A DNA stretch of 64,000 bases from assembly GCF_020535245.1 (NCBI RefSeq), contig NZ_CP084910.1, forward strand, positions 472,501 to 536,500. The letters are read 5' to 3'. Shown here piece by piece: positions 28,675 to 37,416 of this stretch. A program made the position numbers and the translations under genes. Below the pieces are notes generated by a model, which worked only from the letters and a program-made list of their open reading frames with translations, ran no database searches and was not told the origin of the DNA. The stretch is from Asticcacaulis sp. AND118. Lineage in GTDB: Bacteria > Pseudomonadota > Alphaproteobacteria > Caulobacterales > Caulobacteraceae. Each line of letters opens with the position of its first letter. Position 1 is the stretch's first letter.

Positions 28675-29931
28675 TTACTGCCCGATCTTGTCCAGATCGT
28701 AGGCGGCGTGAAGGGCGCGCACGGCCAGTTCGGTATAGGCTTCGTCGATCAGGACCGAGATCTTGATTTCCGAGGTCGAGATGACCTGGATATTGATGCC
28801 CTTGTCCGACAGGGCGCGGAACATGGTTTCGGCGACGCCCGTGTGCGAGCGCATGCCGACACCGACGATCGACACCTTGGCGACGTTCTCGTCGACCTTG
28901 ATGGCGTCGAAGCCGATCTCGGCCTTGGCGGCTTCCATGATTTCGGCGGCGACCTTGGCGTCGCGGCGGCCGACGGTGAAGAGCTGATTGGCGTATTCGC
29001 CCGACCGCTTTTCCGACTGCACGATCATGTCGACATTGATGTTGGCGGCGGCCAGTTTAGAGAAGACGGCGGCGGAGACGCCGACCTTGTTCGGCAGGCC
29101 CAGCAGGGTGATCTTGGCTTCATCACGGCTGAAGGCCACGCCGGAAACAATATGCTTTTCCACGATTTCGTCCTCGTCGCACACGATGGTGCCCTGATCG
29201 ATGTTTTCGCCGGGTTCGACGAATGAAGAGAGTACGCGCACCGGCACGCGCTGACCCATGGCCAGTTCGACCGAGCGGGTTTGCAGCACCTTGGCCCCCA
29301 GCGACGCCATTTCCAGCATTTCCTCAAAGGAAATCTTCTTCAGGCGGCGGGCCTTGGCTTCGACGCGCGGGTCGGTGGTGTAGACGCCGTCGACGTCCGT
29401 ATAGATGTCGCAGCGGATGGCCTTGACGGCGGCGGCGACCGCCACGGCCGAGGTGTCGGAACCGCCGCGGCCCAGCGTGGTGATGCGGCCCGATTCCGTG
29501 ACGCCCTGAAAGCCCGGCACGACGACGATCTGACCGGCGTCCAGCGCGGTTTCCAGCCTGGCCGGCGGGATGTCGAGGATGCGCGCCTTGCCATGCACGT
29601 CCGAGGTGATGATCGGCACCTGCCAGCCCATCATCGAAACGGCGTCGTAGCCCATATTGCGCAGCGTCATGCTCAGCAGTCCGGCGGTGACCTGCTCGCC
29701 CGAAGCCACGACCACGTCGTATTCGTCGTCGCCTTCGATGGCCTTGCCTGTCGCTTTACCCGCGCCGTCGGTCCAGGCGACCAGTTCGTTGGTCTTGCCC
29801 GACATGGCCGACACGACGACCGCCACGCGGTGACCGGCATCGAACTCGGCGGCCACCAGTCGGGCCGCCCTGCGGATGCGTTCGAGGTCGGCCATCGAGG
29901 TGCCGCCGAACTTCATCACGAGACGAGTCAT
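28675..29931 (-). CDS. lysC: Aspartate kinase
   Basis: 418 aa; ATG at 29931 chosen because MTRLVMKFGGTSMADL is the canonical start. The first enzyme of the aspartate pathway to Lys, Thr and Met. The kinase domain (about 1-245) shows KFGGTS and GRGGSDTSAVAVA; two ACT domains follow (about 265-410, VGVGMRSHTGVAETMF) for feedback control by lysine/threonine. It is divergent from ubiG. Confidence 0.96.
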   Translation of the reverse strand: MTRLVMKFGGTSMADLERIRRAARLVAAEFDAGHRVAVVVSAMSGKTNELVAWTDGAGKATGKAIEGDDEYDVVVASGEQVTAGLLSMTLRNMGYDAVSMMGWQVPIITSDVHGKARILDIPPARLETALDAGQIVVVPGFQGVTESGRITTLGRGGSDTSAVAVAAAVKAIRCDIYTDVDGVYTTDPRVEAKARRLKKISFEEMLEMASLGAKVLQTRSVELAMGQRVPVRVLSSFVEPGENIDQGTIVCDEDEIVEKHIVSGVAFSRDEAKITLLGLPNKVGVSAAVFSKLAAANINVDMIVQSEKRSGEYANQLFTVGRRDAKVAAEIMEAAKAEIGFDAIKVDENVAKVSIVGVGMRSHTGVAETMFRALSDKGINIQVISTSEIKISVLIDEAYTELAVRALHAAYDLDKIGQ

Positions 29932-30094
29932 TAATCCGTCTTTCTCTTCAAACAGTACAAGGACGTACACAAAAAATGCGCGCCCGCTTTACTGCCCGTG
30001 CGCGCCCCTGTGAAGCTTTTTTGCGAAAAAAGCGCATACGTAAGGTGCTTTTTGCGCTATTCCCTGCCTGAAACGGCTGTTTTCGGAGCGTGAC

Positions 30095-30904
30095 ATGACC
30101 AGAGCGGCAAAAAATCGAGCAAAATCAGTTGCAAATGAGACGGATTTGGCGGTGGCCGCCCCGGCCGGTCCCAGCATCGACGCCGAAGACGTGGCGCGCT
30201 TTTCGGCGCTGGCCGCCAGGTGGTGGGACCCCAAGGGCGAGTTCGCGCCGCTGCACAAGTTCAATCCCAACCGCGTGCGCTTCATCCGCGACACCTGCGT
30301 CGACCATTTCCTGCGCGACCCGCGCGCCGTCGCGCCCTTCGAGGGCCTCAGGCTCATCGATATCGGTTGTGGCGGCGGGCTGCTGTCCGAGCCGATGAAG
30401 CGCATGGGCTTCGACGTGACGGGCATAGACGCTTCGGAAAAGAATATCGGCACGGCTAAGGCTCATGCCGCCGAGGTCGGGCTCGATATCCGTTATCTGG
30501 CCCAGACGGTCGAGCAGGTCGTGGCGGGGAAGGAACCCGGCTTCGACGTAGTGCTGACCATGGAGGTCATCGAGCACGTCAACGACCCCGAAAGCTTCCT
30601 CAGGACCTGCGCCTCGCTGGTCAAGCCGGGCGGGTTGCTGTTCGTCGCCACGCTGAACCGCACGCTGAAGGCCCACGCGCTTGGTATTGTGGCGGCGGAA
30701 TATGTGCTGCAATGGGTGCCCAAGGGCACGCACGACTGGACCAAGTTTCTCAAGCCGGAAGAGATCGAGGGTTTTTTGCAGGGCACGGGCCTGACGCCCG
30801 ATCCGGCGGTCGGGGTGAGCTATAACCCCTTTACCGCGACATGGGCCCTTTCAAACGATACTTCGGTCAACTATATGATCGTCGCCCGGCGGGATCTGTT
30901 GTAG
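30095..30904 (+). CDS. ubiG: Ubiquinone O-methyltransferase UbiG
   Basis: 269 aa. SAM loop [14 protein letters not shown] (87-100) and the family signature [23 protein letters not shown] (36-60) identify UbiG, which performs both O-methylations of ubiquinone synthesis. The N-terminal 28 residues are a variable leader. Divergent from lysC, an arrangement also seen in Caulobacter relatives. Confidence 0.95.
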   Translation: MTRAAKNRAKSVANETDLAVAAPAGPSIDAEDVARFSALAARWWDPKGEFAPLHKFNPNRVRFIRDTCVDHFLRDPRAVAPFEGLRLIDIGCGGGLLSEPMKRMGFDVTGIDASEKNIGTAKAHAAEVGLDIRYLAQTVEQVVAGKEPGFDVVLTMEVIEHVNDPESFLRTCASLVKPGGLLFVATLNRTLKAHALGIVAAEYVLQWVPKGTHDWTKFLKPEEIEGFLQGTGLTPDPAVGVSYNPFTATWALSNDTSVNYMIVARRDLL

Positions 30905-30913
30905 TTCCGCCGT

Positions 30914-31031
30914 TCCCCTCTCCCTTGAGGGAGAGGGTGCCCCTGAGGGGCGGGTGAGGGGGCGACTCCGCACCACCTCATTTCTGAACGCCCCCCTCAC
31001 CCCGGCCCTCTCCCTCAAGGGAGAGGGGGAG
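30914..31031. repeat. Family C repeat pair, copy 5
   Basis: Nearly perfect pair: CCCCTCTCCCttgaGGGAGAG..GGGTGAGGGGG and CCCCCCTCACCCCGGCCC..CTCTCCCtcaaGGGAGAG. It fills the ubiG-prmC gap and ends 10 bp before the prmC start. Confidence 0.9.
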
Positions 31032-31040
31032 GCTGTATAT

Positions 31041-31910
31041 ATGACCGACACTGACCTGACTCTCGTTTCCGCCTGGAAGGGCGCCCAGACCCGCCTCAAG
31101 GCCGCGAATATCGACTCACCCGCCATCGACGCCCGGCTGCTGCTGGAGGCGGCGACCGGCTTTACGCGCACCGACATCCTGACCGATCCGTACAAGCTGC
31201 TGACCGCCGGGCAGAAGGCGACGCTGGACGACTATCTGAGCAAGCGCGAAAAACGCATTCCGGTGGCGCGTATCCTGGGCCGCAAGGGCTTCTGGAAGCT
31301 GTTGTTCGACCTGACGCCCGCCGTGCTGGTGCCGCGTCCGGAGACCGAGTGCATCGTCGACATGATCCTCAAGACGACGGAGGAGGGGCAGGCCTTCACC
31401 CTGGCCGATCTCGGCGTCGGGTCGGGCGCCATTTTGCTGTCGGTCCTCAGTGAGCGTCCGGCGGCCAGGGGCCTCGGCACCGACGTGTCGGAAGAGGCGC
31501 TGGCCGTGGCGCGCGACAACGCCGCCAATCTGGGCCTCGCAGGGCGCGCGGCCTTCCTGCGCACCTCCTGGGCTTCGGGTCTGGCCGACGCCAGCTTCGA
31601 TTTCGTCGCCTCCAACCCGCCCTATATCCGCAGCGACGTGATTCCGACGCTCGATCCGGAAGTGCGCGAACACGACCCGCATCTGGCGCTCGACGGCGGC
31701 GAATCGGGTCTGGACGCCTATATCGACATGATCCCCGAAGCCTTCCGCATTTTGAAGGCCGGCGGCACAGCGTGGATGGAAATCGGCTACGATCAATCGG
31801 CCGAGGTCGAGGCTTTGATGAAAAAGGCGGGCTTTTTCAATGTGGTGACCTTCAAGGACCTGTCGGATTTGCCGCGCATCGTGATCGGGCAAAAGCTGGT
31901 CATGCAATAA
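31041..31910 (+). CDS. prmC: Peptide chain release factor N5-glutamine methyltransferase
   Basis: 289 aa; ATG at 31041. It methylates the GGQ glutamine of release factors RF1/RF2. The catalytic SNPPYI motif is at 191-196 and the SAM loop ADLGVGSGAI at 122-131; the VPRPETE signature is at 97-103. The open frame upstream only reads through a family C repeat. prmC followed by a DUF4167 gene is a conserved alphaproteobacterial pair. Confidence 0.95.
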   Translation: MTDTDLTLVSAWKGAQTRLKAANIDSPAIDARLLLEAATGFTRTDILTDPYKLLTAGQKATLDDYLSKREKRIPVARILGRKGFWKLLFDLTPAVLVPRPETECIVDMILKTTEEGQAFTLADLGVGSGAILLSVLSERPAARGLGTDVSEEALAVARDNAANLGLAGRAAFLRTSWASGLADASFDFVASNPPYIRSDVIPTLDPEVREHDPHLALDGGESGLDAYIDMIPEAFRILKAGGTAWMEIGYDQSAEVEALMKKAGFFNVVTFKDLSDLPRIVIGQKLVMQ

Positions 31911-31933
31911 TCGTGCACCGCACGCAGGCTTGA

Positions 31934-31978
31934 AAATCCGTCTGTTTCCGAAAATTTCTCTTGGAAACGGACGGATTT
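31934..31978 (+). terminator. Hairpin after prmC
   Basis: A 16-bp stem (31934-31949 with 31963-31978, one G-U) with a 13-nt loop. The first arm is AAATCCGTCTGTTTCC. No clear T-run follows, so it could be a weak terminator or RNA-stabilising hairpin. Confidence 0.55.
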
Positions 31979-31983
31979 GGCGC

Positions 31984-32267
31984 TAACAGTGAAAATGTCT
32001 CACGCCATCATGGATTGATTGCCGGACGGTCTGACCGCTTCCGAGATCATGCACAGACGAAACGCTGTGCCCATAGGCGGAAACCTGAGCGCCTGCGTAG
32101 GGGGGCAAAGCCCGGTGCAGGCCACAGCGTGAACCCCTGAAAACGACACAAACACACCCGGCACTCCATTCAAGGCCCTGCGTCAAACAGCAAACAGGTC
32201 CTGCGGCACATAAACAGATTCGCCCCGCGCCCATGAATGCGGGGCCTTGCCTTAACGGTTACATCGC
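31984..32267 (+). ncRNA. Structured leader or small RNA before the DUF4167 gene
   Basis: 284 bp with no credible frame but several local stems: CACAG..CTGTG, AGGCG..CGCCT, GCCTGC..GCAGGC enclosing GGGGGGCAAAGCCC, and CCCCGC..GCGGGG near the start of the gene. I do not recognise a known Rfam class. It may be a 5' leader regulating the next gene or an independent RNA. Confidence 0.35.
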
Positions 32268-33266
32268 ATGAAAGACTTTCGGGGTATGAAACGGCAACGC
32301 AGCCGTAATCGCAAACCCTCCGGTAATCAGAACAATCCCAATCGCGCCTACGAATCGAACGGGCCGGACGGGGCGAAGGTGCGCGGCAATGCGCAGACCA
32401 TCTACGAAAAGTATCAGCAACTCGCCCGCGACGCCAATTCGTCGGGCGACCGCGTGCTGGCGGAGAATTATCTGCAGCACGCCGAGCACTATTTCCGCCT
32501 GATCCGTCAGATGCAGCCCCAGCGTCCGGTGTCGGAATTCCTGCAACGCGACCCCTTCTCAACGGGCTTCGACTTCGACGAGGATCTCGACGGCGAGCCG
32601 GTGGAAACGACCGAGGCCGAGGGCGATCAGCCCGAAGCCGAGGGTGGCGAAGGCGATCAGCCGCGCTATGAAAACCGTCGCGACCGTGACCGTAATGACC
32701 GGGACCGCAACCGCGACCGTGATCGCAATGATCGCGACCGTGATCGGGACCGGGGTGATCGTAACCGCGACCGCGACGACCGTAATGGCGACCGTAACGC
32801 CAATGCCGAGCGTGCGCCTAACGCTGATCGCGACAACGGCGACGACCGCCCCCGTCGCGAAAGCCGTCGTGAGCGTTACGAGCGCCGCCGCCAGCAACGT
32901 CTGACGGATCAGGAAGATACGGCCCCCAGCGGTCATATCGCGTCGACCGAACCTCTGGGTGCGGCGCCCGCTGCCCCCGAAGTGGCCGGTTTTGAAGTCG
33001 TGACGCCGCGAGCGACGCCGATCGCGCCGATTGCTGAAACACCTGCCGCTGAGGCGCAACCGGAGCCGCGTACGCGCGGCCGCCGCCGCAATGTGGAAGC
33101 CGAAGCACCGGCGGAGTCGCTTGGCGACAGCCACCTGCCGGCCTTCCTGCGCGTGCCGGTGCCTGCCGCCGCGCCGGAAGCCCCCGCTGCTGAGGTCGCT
33201 GCCGAAGAGGGCGAGGCCCCCAAGCGCCGCACCCGCCGCAAGAAGTCGGAAGAGGCCGAAGCCTGA
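32268..33266 (+). CDS. DUF4167 domain protein with Asp-Arg repeats
   Basis: 332 aa. The N-terminal DUF4167 domain (about 8-85) has NPNRAYESNGPD, KVRGNAQTIYEKY and ENYLQHAEHYFR, diagnostic for the family. Residues about 130-205 are low-complexity runs of DRDRND type, then an Ala/Pro/Glu-rich tail ending in basic residues. The charged disordered part suggests nucleic-acid or ribonucleoprotein contact; this is inferred. Function of the family is not established. Confidence 0.9.
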   Translation: MKDFRGMKRQRSRNRKPSGNQNNPNRAYESNGPDGAKVRGNAQTIYEKYQQLARDANSSGDRVLAENYLQHAEHYFRLIRQMQPQRPVSEFLQRDPFSTGFDFDEDLDGEPVETTEAEGDQPEAEGGEGDQPRYENRRDRDRNDRDRNRDRDRNDRDRDRDRGDRNRDRDDRNGDRNANAERAPNADRDNGDDRPRRESRRERYERRRQQRLTDQEDTAPSGHIASTEPLGAAPAAPEVAGFEVVTPRATPIAPIAETPAAEAQPEPRTRGRRRNVEAEAPAESLGDSHLPAFLRVPVPAAAPEAPAAEVAAEEGEAPKRRTRRKKSEEAEA

Positions 33267-33268
33267 TC

Positions 33269-33327
33269 CCCTCTCCTCCCTGTTGCGTAGCAATGGGGAG
33301 GTGGCAGCCCGCAGGGGCGGAGGGGGC
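33269..33327 (+). repeat. Family C half repeat
   Basis: CTCTCCTCCCtgttgcgtagcaaTGGGGAGG..GGCGGAGGGGG, single arm just after the DUF4167 stop codon. Confidence 0.7.
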
Positions 33328-33347
33328 GTCGCAGACCTCACCTGATC

Positions 33348-33379
33348 AAAAGCGCTCCGGACCTTCCGGGGCGCTTTTT
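33348..33379 (+). terminator. Intrinsic terminator
   Basis: AAAAGCGCTCCGG pairs with CCGGGGCGCTTTT over a 5-nt loop (ACCTT), followed by another T. Symmetric; serves the DUF4167 gene and perhaps the convergent TonB-like genes. Confidence 0.85.
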
Positions 33380-33931
33380 CTATGCTGTAGCTGCCCAGAT
33401 ATAGCTTAGGCGGATCGGGTAAGGTGCTGAGACGGATTTACCTTTTACAGGCTTGATGCCTGCCGCTGTCTCGAACAGGGGCACGGTTGCGGCGGCCAAT
33501 GGGGCCAATGGGGTATTTGTCTCCGCCCGGCAGTCGCTCAGCTTCCCTGCCTCGTCGGCTATGCAGGTCAAATGGATCAGGCTTTGCGCCGGGATCGTCT
33601 CGTCGTTGAGCGCCTTGCCGGCTTCATCCATCGTTGGAAAATGAAGATAATCGATATCCACAAACCTGGCGGGCTTTTACATCGGTGGCTCAGGCGGCGT
33701 GCAGATACATGTTTGCGGGAGATTGCGACTTGCCGGAAGGGTTGCCGGTGGTGGGGGCAGGTCTATGGCAATGGCACATTCGTCACAGCCCTTTAAAGCG
33801 GGCGCATATAACAGGCTGCGCAAATCAGGCAGGGTGGAAAGATTGAACACGGCCAATCCATGCACTGCCAGCGCAATCGCAGTGGCAAGAAACAGTTCAA
33901 TGCCGGATGAACCTCGCGCTCCAACCTTCAT
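33380..33931 (-). pseudogene. TonB-like gene interrupted by an in-frame stop
   Basis: Two blocks in the same frame read as one protein. Block 1 (33931-33677): ATG coupled by ATGA to the upstream gene, a membrane helix (ELFLATAIALAVHGLAVF), a Cys/Pro-rich periplasmic linker ending PPEPPM, then TAA (33679-33677). Block 2 (33661-33380) resumes five codons later with a TonB C-terminal-like domain (HLTCIADEAGKLSDC..PLFETAAGIKP..RLSYIW). Either a nonsense mutation split the gene, or the second block starts at its GTG. TonB transfers energy to outer-membrane receptors. A single base error at TAA would restore it. Confidence 0.6.
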
Positions 33932-34206
33932 TGCGTTGTGCCCGTCCACGAATAACGCACGCGCAGATAATACGGCCGCTCTGCGATGCTCAGTCTTCTG
34001 GTGATCGCATGGCGCTCGAACAGCGTTTCCGTGGCCCGAGCCAGCGTGGCGTTTGCATCGTCTGATATGCAGTTCTTAAGGCGTCCGCGCGGTGCAGGCT
34101 CGCAGGTGACTTCGATGGTCGCATCCAGCCTGTTCGGAACCGGGCCTAATATCTGTCCGGCTTCCGCGGACAGGGCCGGATGTTCGGTAAACGGCCGCAT
34201 AGGCAT
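33928..34206 (-). CDS. TonB C-terminal-like fragment
   Basis: 92 aa without signal peptide or membrane segment. VTCEPAPRGRLKNC..LARATETLFE..YYLRVRYSW follows the same pattern as the TonB C-terminal-like domain in the neighbouring broken gene (C-x-G-x-L-x-x-C, then a beta-strand end). It probably lost its N-terminal part; in other frames upstream nothing convincing is seen. Its stop overlaps the next gene's start. Confidence 0.5.
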   Translation of the reverse strand: MPMRPFTEHPALSAEAGQILGPVPNRLDATIEVTCEPAPRGRLKNCISDDANATLARATETLFERHAITRRLSIAERPYYLRVRYSWTGTTQ

Positions 34207-34317
34207 TCATACCCGTGCACTCCCTGTGCTTAGCATTGCAAAGTATCGTGCTTTCGCATTTTGGCAAGTGACCTTACTCCCCTTGTCTCTGTCCCTTGTT
34301 TGCTTTAATCGCGCAGC

Positions 34318-35817
34318 ATGACCGAAAATGCTCCCAATCCCGCCGAATTTACCGAATTTCGTCCTGAGGCCCGTGCGCCGCGCGGCTTCGCCGACAAGCG
34401 CGCTTCGCAGATCGCCGTCGAGCGCCGTCTGATCTCGAAAGTTTCGGAAGTCTACGAATCCTTCGGCTTCGAAGCGCTGCAAACCTCGGCCTTCGAATAT
34501 GCCGACGCGCTGGGCAAGTTCCTGCCCGACGCCGACCGTCCGAATGTCGGCGTCTTCTCGTTGCAGGACGACGATGATCAATGGATGGCCCTGCGCTACG
34601 ACCATACGGCGCCGCTGGCGCGTTTCGCGGCGCAGAACTGGGAGACCCTGCCCAAGCCGTTCCGCCGCTACGCCTTCGGGCCGGTGTGGCGCAACGAAAA
34701 GCCGGGGCCGGGCCGTCTGCGCGAATTCATGCAGTGCGACGCCGACACGGTGGGCACCGATCGTCCGGAAGCCGATGCCGAGATCATCGCCCTGGCCGTG
34801 GCCGGGTTCCGCGCCAATGCCCTGCCGACCGTGCTCAAGATCAATAACCGCAAGCTGCTCAACGGTCTTCTGACCGCGCTGGGGGCCGATACGCCGGCGC
34901 AGCAGATGGGCGTGCTGCGCGCCATCGACAAGCTGGACCGACTGGGCCTCGAAGGCGTCGAGCTGCTGCTGGGCGGCGGGCGCAAGGACGAGTCGGGCGA
35001 CTTCACCAAGGGCGCGGGCCTGAACGATCAGGCTATCGCTGCAGTTCTGGGCTTCGTCGCCGCGGGCCGTGACGCGACGGGCGGTCAGGCCGAGCGCGGC
35101 GCGGTGCTGGAAAAGCTGGCCGCCGTGCTGGCCAATTCGCCGGAAGGACAGGCGGGTCTTGAGGACCTGTCGCGCATCTCCGCGGCGCTGGCCGGGCTGG
35201 GCGTGTCCGAAGCCGAGGCCATTTTCGATCCGTCGATCGTGCGGGGCCTGGAATATTATACCGGCCCGGTGTTCGAGGCCGAACTGCTGATGGAAACCCG
35301 CGACGAAAAGGGCAACCTTGTGCGCTTCGGCTCGGTCGGCGGTGGCGGACGTTATGACGACCTCGTGGCGCGCTTCACCGGCGAACGCGTGCCGGCGACC
35401 GGTTTCTCGTTCGGCGTGTCGCGTCTGGCGGCCGCCTTGTCGCTCGCTGAAGACGGCGCGTTGCAGCCCGTGCGCGGCCCCATCGTCATCATCGCCTTCT
35501 CCGAATCGGACATGGGGGCCTATTTCAAACTGGCTGCGGACATCCGTGCGGCGGGCCTCGCGGCGGAGGTTTATCTCGGCCGTTCGGGCATGAAGGCGCA
35601 GATGAAATATGCCGACCGCCGTTTATCCCCAGCCGTCGTCATGCTGGGGGGCGACGAACTGGCAAATGATACCGTTACCATCAAGGATCTGGATCAGGGC
35701 CGTTTATTGGCGGCTCAAATTACGGATAACAAGGAATGGCGCGAAGCCCGTCCGGGCCAGGTAACATTGCCCCGCGCGGAAGCGATCAACCATCTGAAAT
35801 CCATTGTAAATTCGTGA
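34318..35817 (+). CDS. hisS: Histidine--tRNA ligase
   Basis: 499-aa class II synthetase charging tRNA-His. Motif 2 region FRRYAFGPVWRNE and REFMQCDADTVG, and the histidine-specific RGLEYYTGPVFEAE, are present. LRYDHTAPLARF and REFMQCDADTVG resemble the eukaryote-like HisRS group more than E. coli HisRS. Some alphaproteobacteria, including Caulobacter, are known to pair a divergent HisRS with a tRNA-His lacking G-1; this enzyme may be of that type. It begins with ATG at 34318 with no strong SD. Confidence 0.95.
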   Translation: MTENAPNPAEFTEFRPEARAPRGFADKRASQIAVERRLISKVSEVYESFGFEALQTSAFEYADALGKFLPDADRPNVGVFSLQDDDDQWMALRYDHTAPLARFAAQNWETLPKPFRRYAFGPVWRNEKPGPGRLREFMQCDADTVGTDRPEADAEIIALAVAGFRANALPTVLKINNRKLLNGLLTALGADTPAQQMGVLRAIDKLDRLGLEGVELLLGGGRKDESGDFTKGAGLNDQAIAAVLGFVAAGRDATGGQAERGAVLEKLAAVLANSPEGQAGLEDLSRISAALAGLGVSEAEAIFDPSIVRGLEYYTGPVFEAELLMETRDEKGNLVRFGSVGGGGRYDDLVARFTGERVPATGFSFGVSRLAAALSLAEDGALQPVRGPIVIIAFSESDMGAYFKLAADIRAAGLAAEVYLGRSGMKAQMKYADRRLSPAVVMLGGDELANDTVTIKDLDQGRLLAAQITDNKEWREARPGQVTLPRAEAINHLKSIVNS

Positions 35818-35931
35818 TATATTTACCTTGCGTCAGCAATGACATCGTTGTCAGAAAAATTAACGATCTTTATGGATTTTTGACAAAACCGCGTTCCGGT
35901 TAAATATTTTTGACGCTTGGCGATAAAAGCG

Positions 35932-36086
35932 TTGACACGGGCACAAAAAAGCTGTTTTCTCCGTCTCAAGAGAACAGAACTTCGCCAGAGAGATGAAGTC
36001 AGTTCCCGGCGTTTCGGGGAGGAAACGCCTGCTTAACAAGGAAAGAGGCCCGGCATTGATTATCCCCCATGCCGGGCCTCTTTTCG
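35932..36086 (+). ncRNA. Candidate small RNA after hisS
   Basis: A promoter-like TTGACACG (35932-35939), 11 bp, then GCTGTTTT is near the Caulobacter housekeeping pattern (TTGACGS-N10-14-GCTANAWC). About 30 bp on, a possible transcript has hairpin GGCGTTTcggggaggAAACGCC (36009-36030), whose loop contains GGGGAGG, and ends in a strong terminator at 36044-36084. The 326-bp gap between hisS and tetR otherwise holds no gene. Confidence 0.45.
36044..36084 (+). terminator. Intrinsic terminator
   Basis: AGAGGCCCGGCAT (36044-36056) pairs with ATGCCGGGCCTCT (36069-36081), followed by TTT. It lies 226 bp after the hisS stop, which is far for hisS itself and fits better as the end of the candidate small RNA. 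Confidence 0.8.
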
Positions 36087-36143
36087 TTTGCCGTCCCAGA
36101 ACCGGGACACCTCGGTTTTGACGAAGGCGTCAATTTCTCTCAA

Positions 36144-36749
36144 TCATTTGTTAAGATCGTTGCAGGCGGCGCGGACCAGCCAGCGAATCTGCTGCGCCAG
36201 CGCCTGAGGCGGCACGGCGATAAGACGTTCCTCCAGCCCGACGAAGACGATGCCGTGCACGGCCGAGAACAGGGTGCGCGCGACCAGCACCCGGTCTTCG
36301 TCCGACGCCTGGGGCATCAGGGCCGTCATCGGCGCGCTCATATGGCGGAACAGGCCGAGCTGCGCCTGAACATTCCATTCGGGCAGGGCGGGGTTTTTCA
36401 GCCGCATCTCGAACAGGGCGCGCCAGAGCTGAAGATTCTGCCGCGCGAAGTCGTAATAGGCCAGCGCGATGCCTTCCAGCACCTGTGCCGGCTGATCGGC
36501 GGGCACGGACGCCGCCCCGGCCTCCAGCGCCGCGTCGAGGCGGGTCATGGTACGCTGCGCCAGCCGCAGCATCAGGTCGTCCATGTCGGCGACGATATTA
36601 TAAAGCCCCCCCAGCGCCACGCCGATATCGGCCGCCAGATCGCGCGCCTTCAACGCGCCGACGCCCTCTTCGCAGATACGCTTTTCGGCGGACTGCATCA
36701 GGGCTTCGAACTGGGCTTCGCGGCGGCGGGCGGTGGCGGTCGGGGCCAT
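36144..36749 (-). CDS. TetR family transcriptional regulator
   Basis: 201 aa. An N-terminal HTH (about 10-55: ALKARDLAADIGVALGGLYNIV) is followed by a helical ligand domain of the TetR_C type. ATG at 36749 preferred to GTG six bases upstream. Its start faces a set of three TGAAC-N3-GTTCA palindromes, so it is probably self-regulated. Ligand unknown. Confidence 0.9.
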   Translation of the reverse strand: MAPTATARRREAQFEALMQSAEKRICEEGVGALKARDLAADIGVALGGLYNIVADMDDLMLRLAQRTMTRLDAALEAGAASVPADQPAQVLEGIALAYYDFARQNLQLWRALFEMRLKNPALPEWNVQAQLGLFRHMSAPMTALMPQASDEDRVLVARTLFSAVHGIVFVGLEERLIAVPPQALAQQIRWLVRAACNDLNK

Positions 36750-36784
36750 GAACACTCTCGGTCAGAACATTTTCGTAAAAAATT

Positions 36785-36854
36785 TGAACATCGTTCATTT
36801 TTATATTGAACGATGTTCAAATCTGTGCGATATCACAATTGTGAACGGCGTTCA
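36785..36854. promoter_or_regulatory. Three TGAAC-N3-GTTCA operators
   Basis: TGAACATCGTTCA (36785-36797), TGAACGATGTTCA (36807-36819) and TGAACGGCGTTCA (36842-36854) share identical half-sites; the first two form a larger 15-bp inverted repeat. Centres are 22 and 35 bp apart. They lie directly upstream of the tetR start and of the small membrane protein gene transcribed the other way. Confidence 0.75.
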
Positions 36855-37019
36855 TAGCACATCGTGTCCCCACGCGAAAGCGCTGTTCACGGATGTGACC
36901 GGAATACCCCGGGGGCGGGGCTCCGGTCATGAGGGGAAAGGGCGGGGCCGGTGTCCCCCGGTTCCGCCCATACCTCTTGCAAGGCTTCACGCGCGGGCTG
37001 TTCAGGGCGCGGTTATCTA

Positions 37020-37065
37020 AGCGCATCCCAAAAAGTGTGAAGCGGTTTTTGGATTCGGATGCGCG
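37020..37065 (+). repeat. Family D palindromic repeat, copy 4
   Basis: AGCGCATCCCAAAAAGTGTG..AAGCGGTTTTTGGATTCGGATGCGC, 29 bp before the small membrane protein gene. Confidence 0.8.
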
Positions 37066-37093
37066 TTCTTATCTACGAAGAGGATATGTCGTC

Positions 37094-37330
37094 ATGGTTC
37101 GTTTTAAGTCTTCCTCGCGCACGATGATGGTTCTGGGTGGCGCTCTCGCCTTTGCGCCTCTGGTGATGATCTACATCGTGCTGGGTCAGGTGCAGCACGG
37201 CGTGTCCTACGCTAACGAGATGGCCGGTCACTTCACCCGCTATCAGTTTCAGGCCGAGATCGGCGGCTTCCTTCTGGCGATAGGCGCTGTGCTGCGAATC
37301 GCCGGTCTGTGCTTTACGAAACGCGATTAA
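37094..37330 (+). CDS. Small two-helix membrane protein
   Basis: 78 aa; ATG at 37094. Two hydrophobic segments (about 12-32 and 53-70) with a short polar loop; basic at both ends (MVRFKSSSR, TKRD). The frame stays open upstream, but that part translates a family D repeat. Being divergent from tetR and next to its operators, it may be a target. No family recognised. Confidence 0.6.
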   Translation: MVRFKSSSRTMMVLGGALAFAPLVMIYIVLGQVQHGVSYANEMAGHFTRYQFQAEIGGFLLAIGAVLRIAGLCFTKRD

Positions 37331-37416
37331 GGCCGGATTGTCAAAAAACGGACCCGGATAATGAAAAGCCCCCCGGCGCGAACCGGAGGGCTTTCAGGTG
37401 GAGATTTGCGGTTGCG

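Noticed and set aside
32640-32830. Tandem DNA repeat (GACCGnGACCG) as a satellite or CRISPR
   Set aside because: It is the codon-level trace of the Asp-Arg repeat in the DUF4167 protein, with frame kept.
36929-37093. Longer start for the small membrane protein
   Set aside because: The upstream codons translate a family D repeat and lack a signal or family match.
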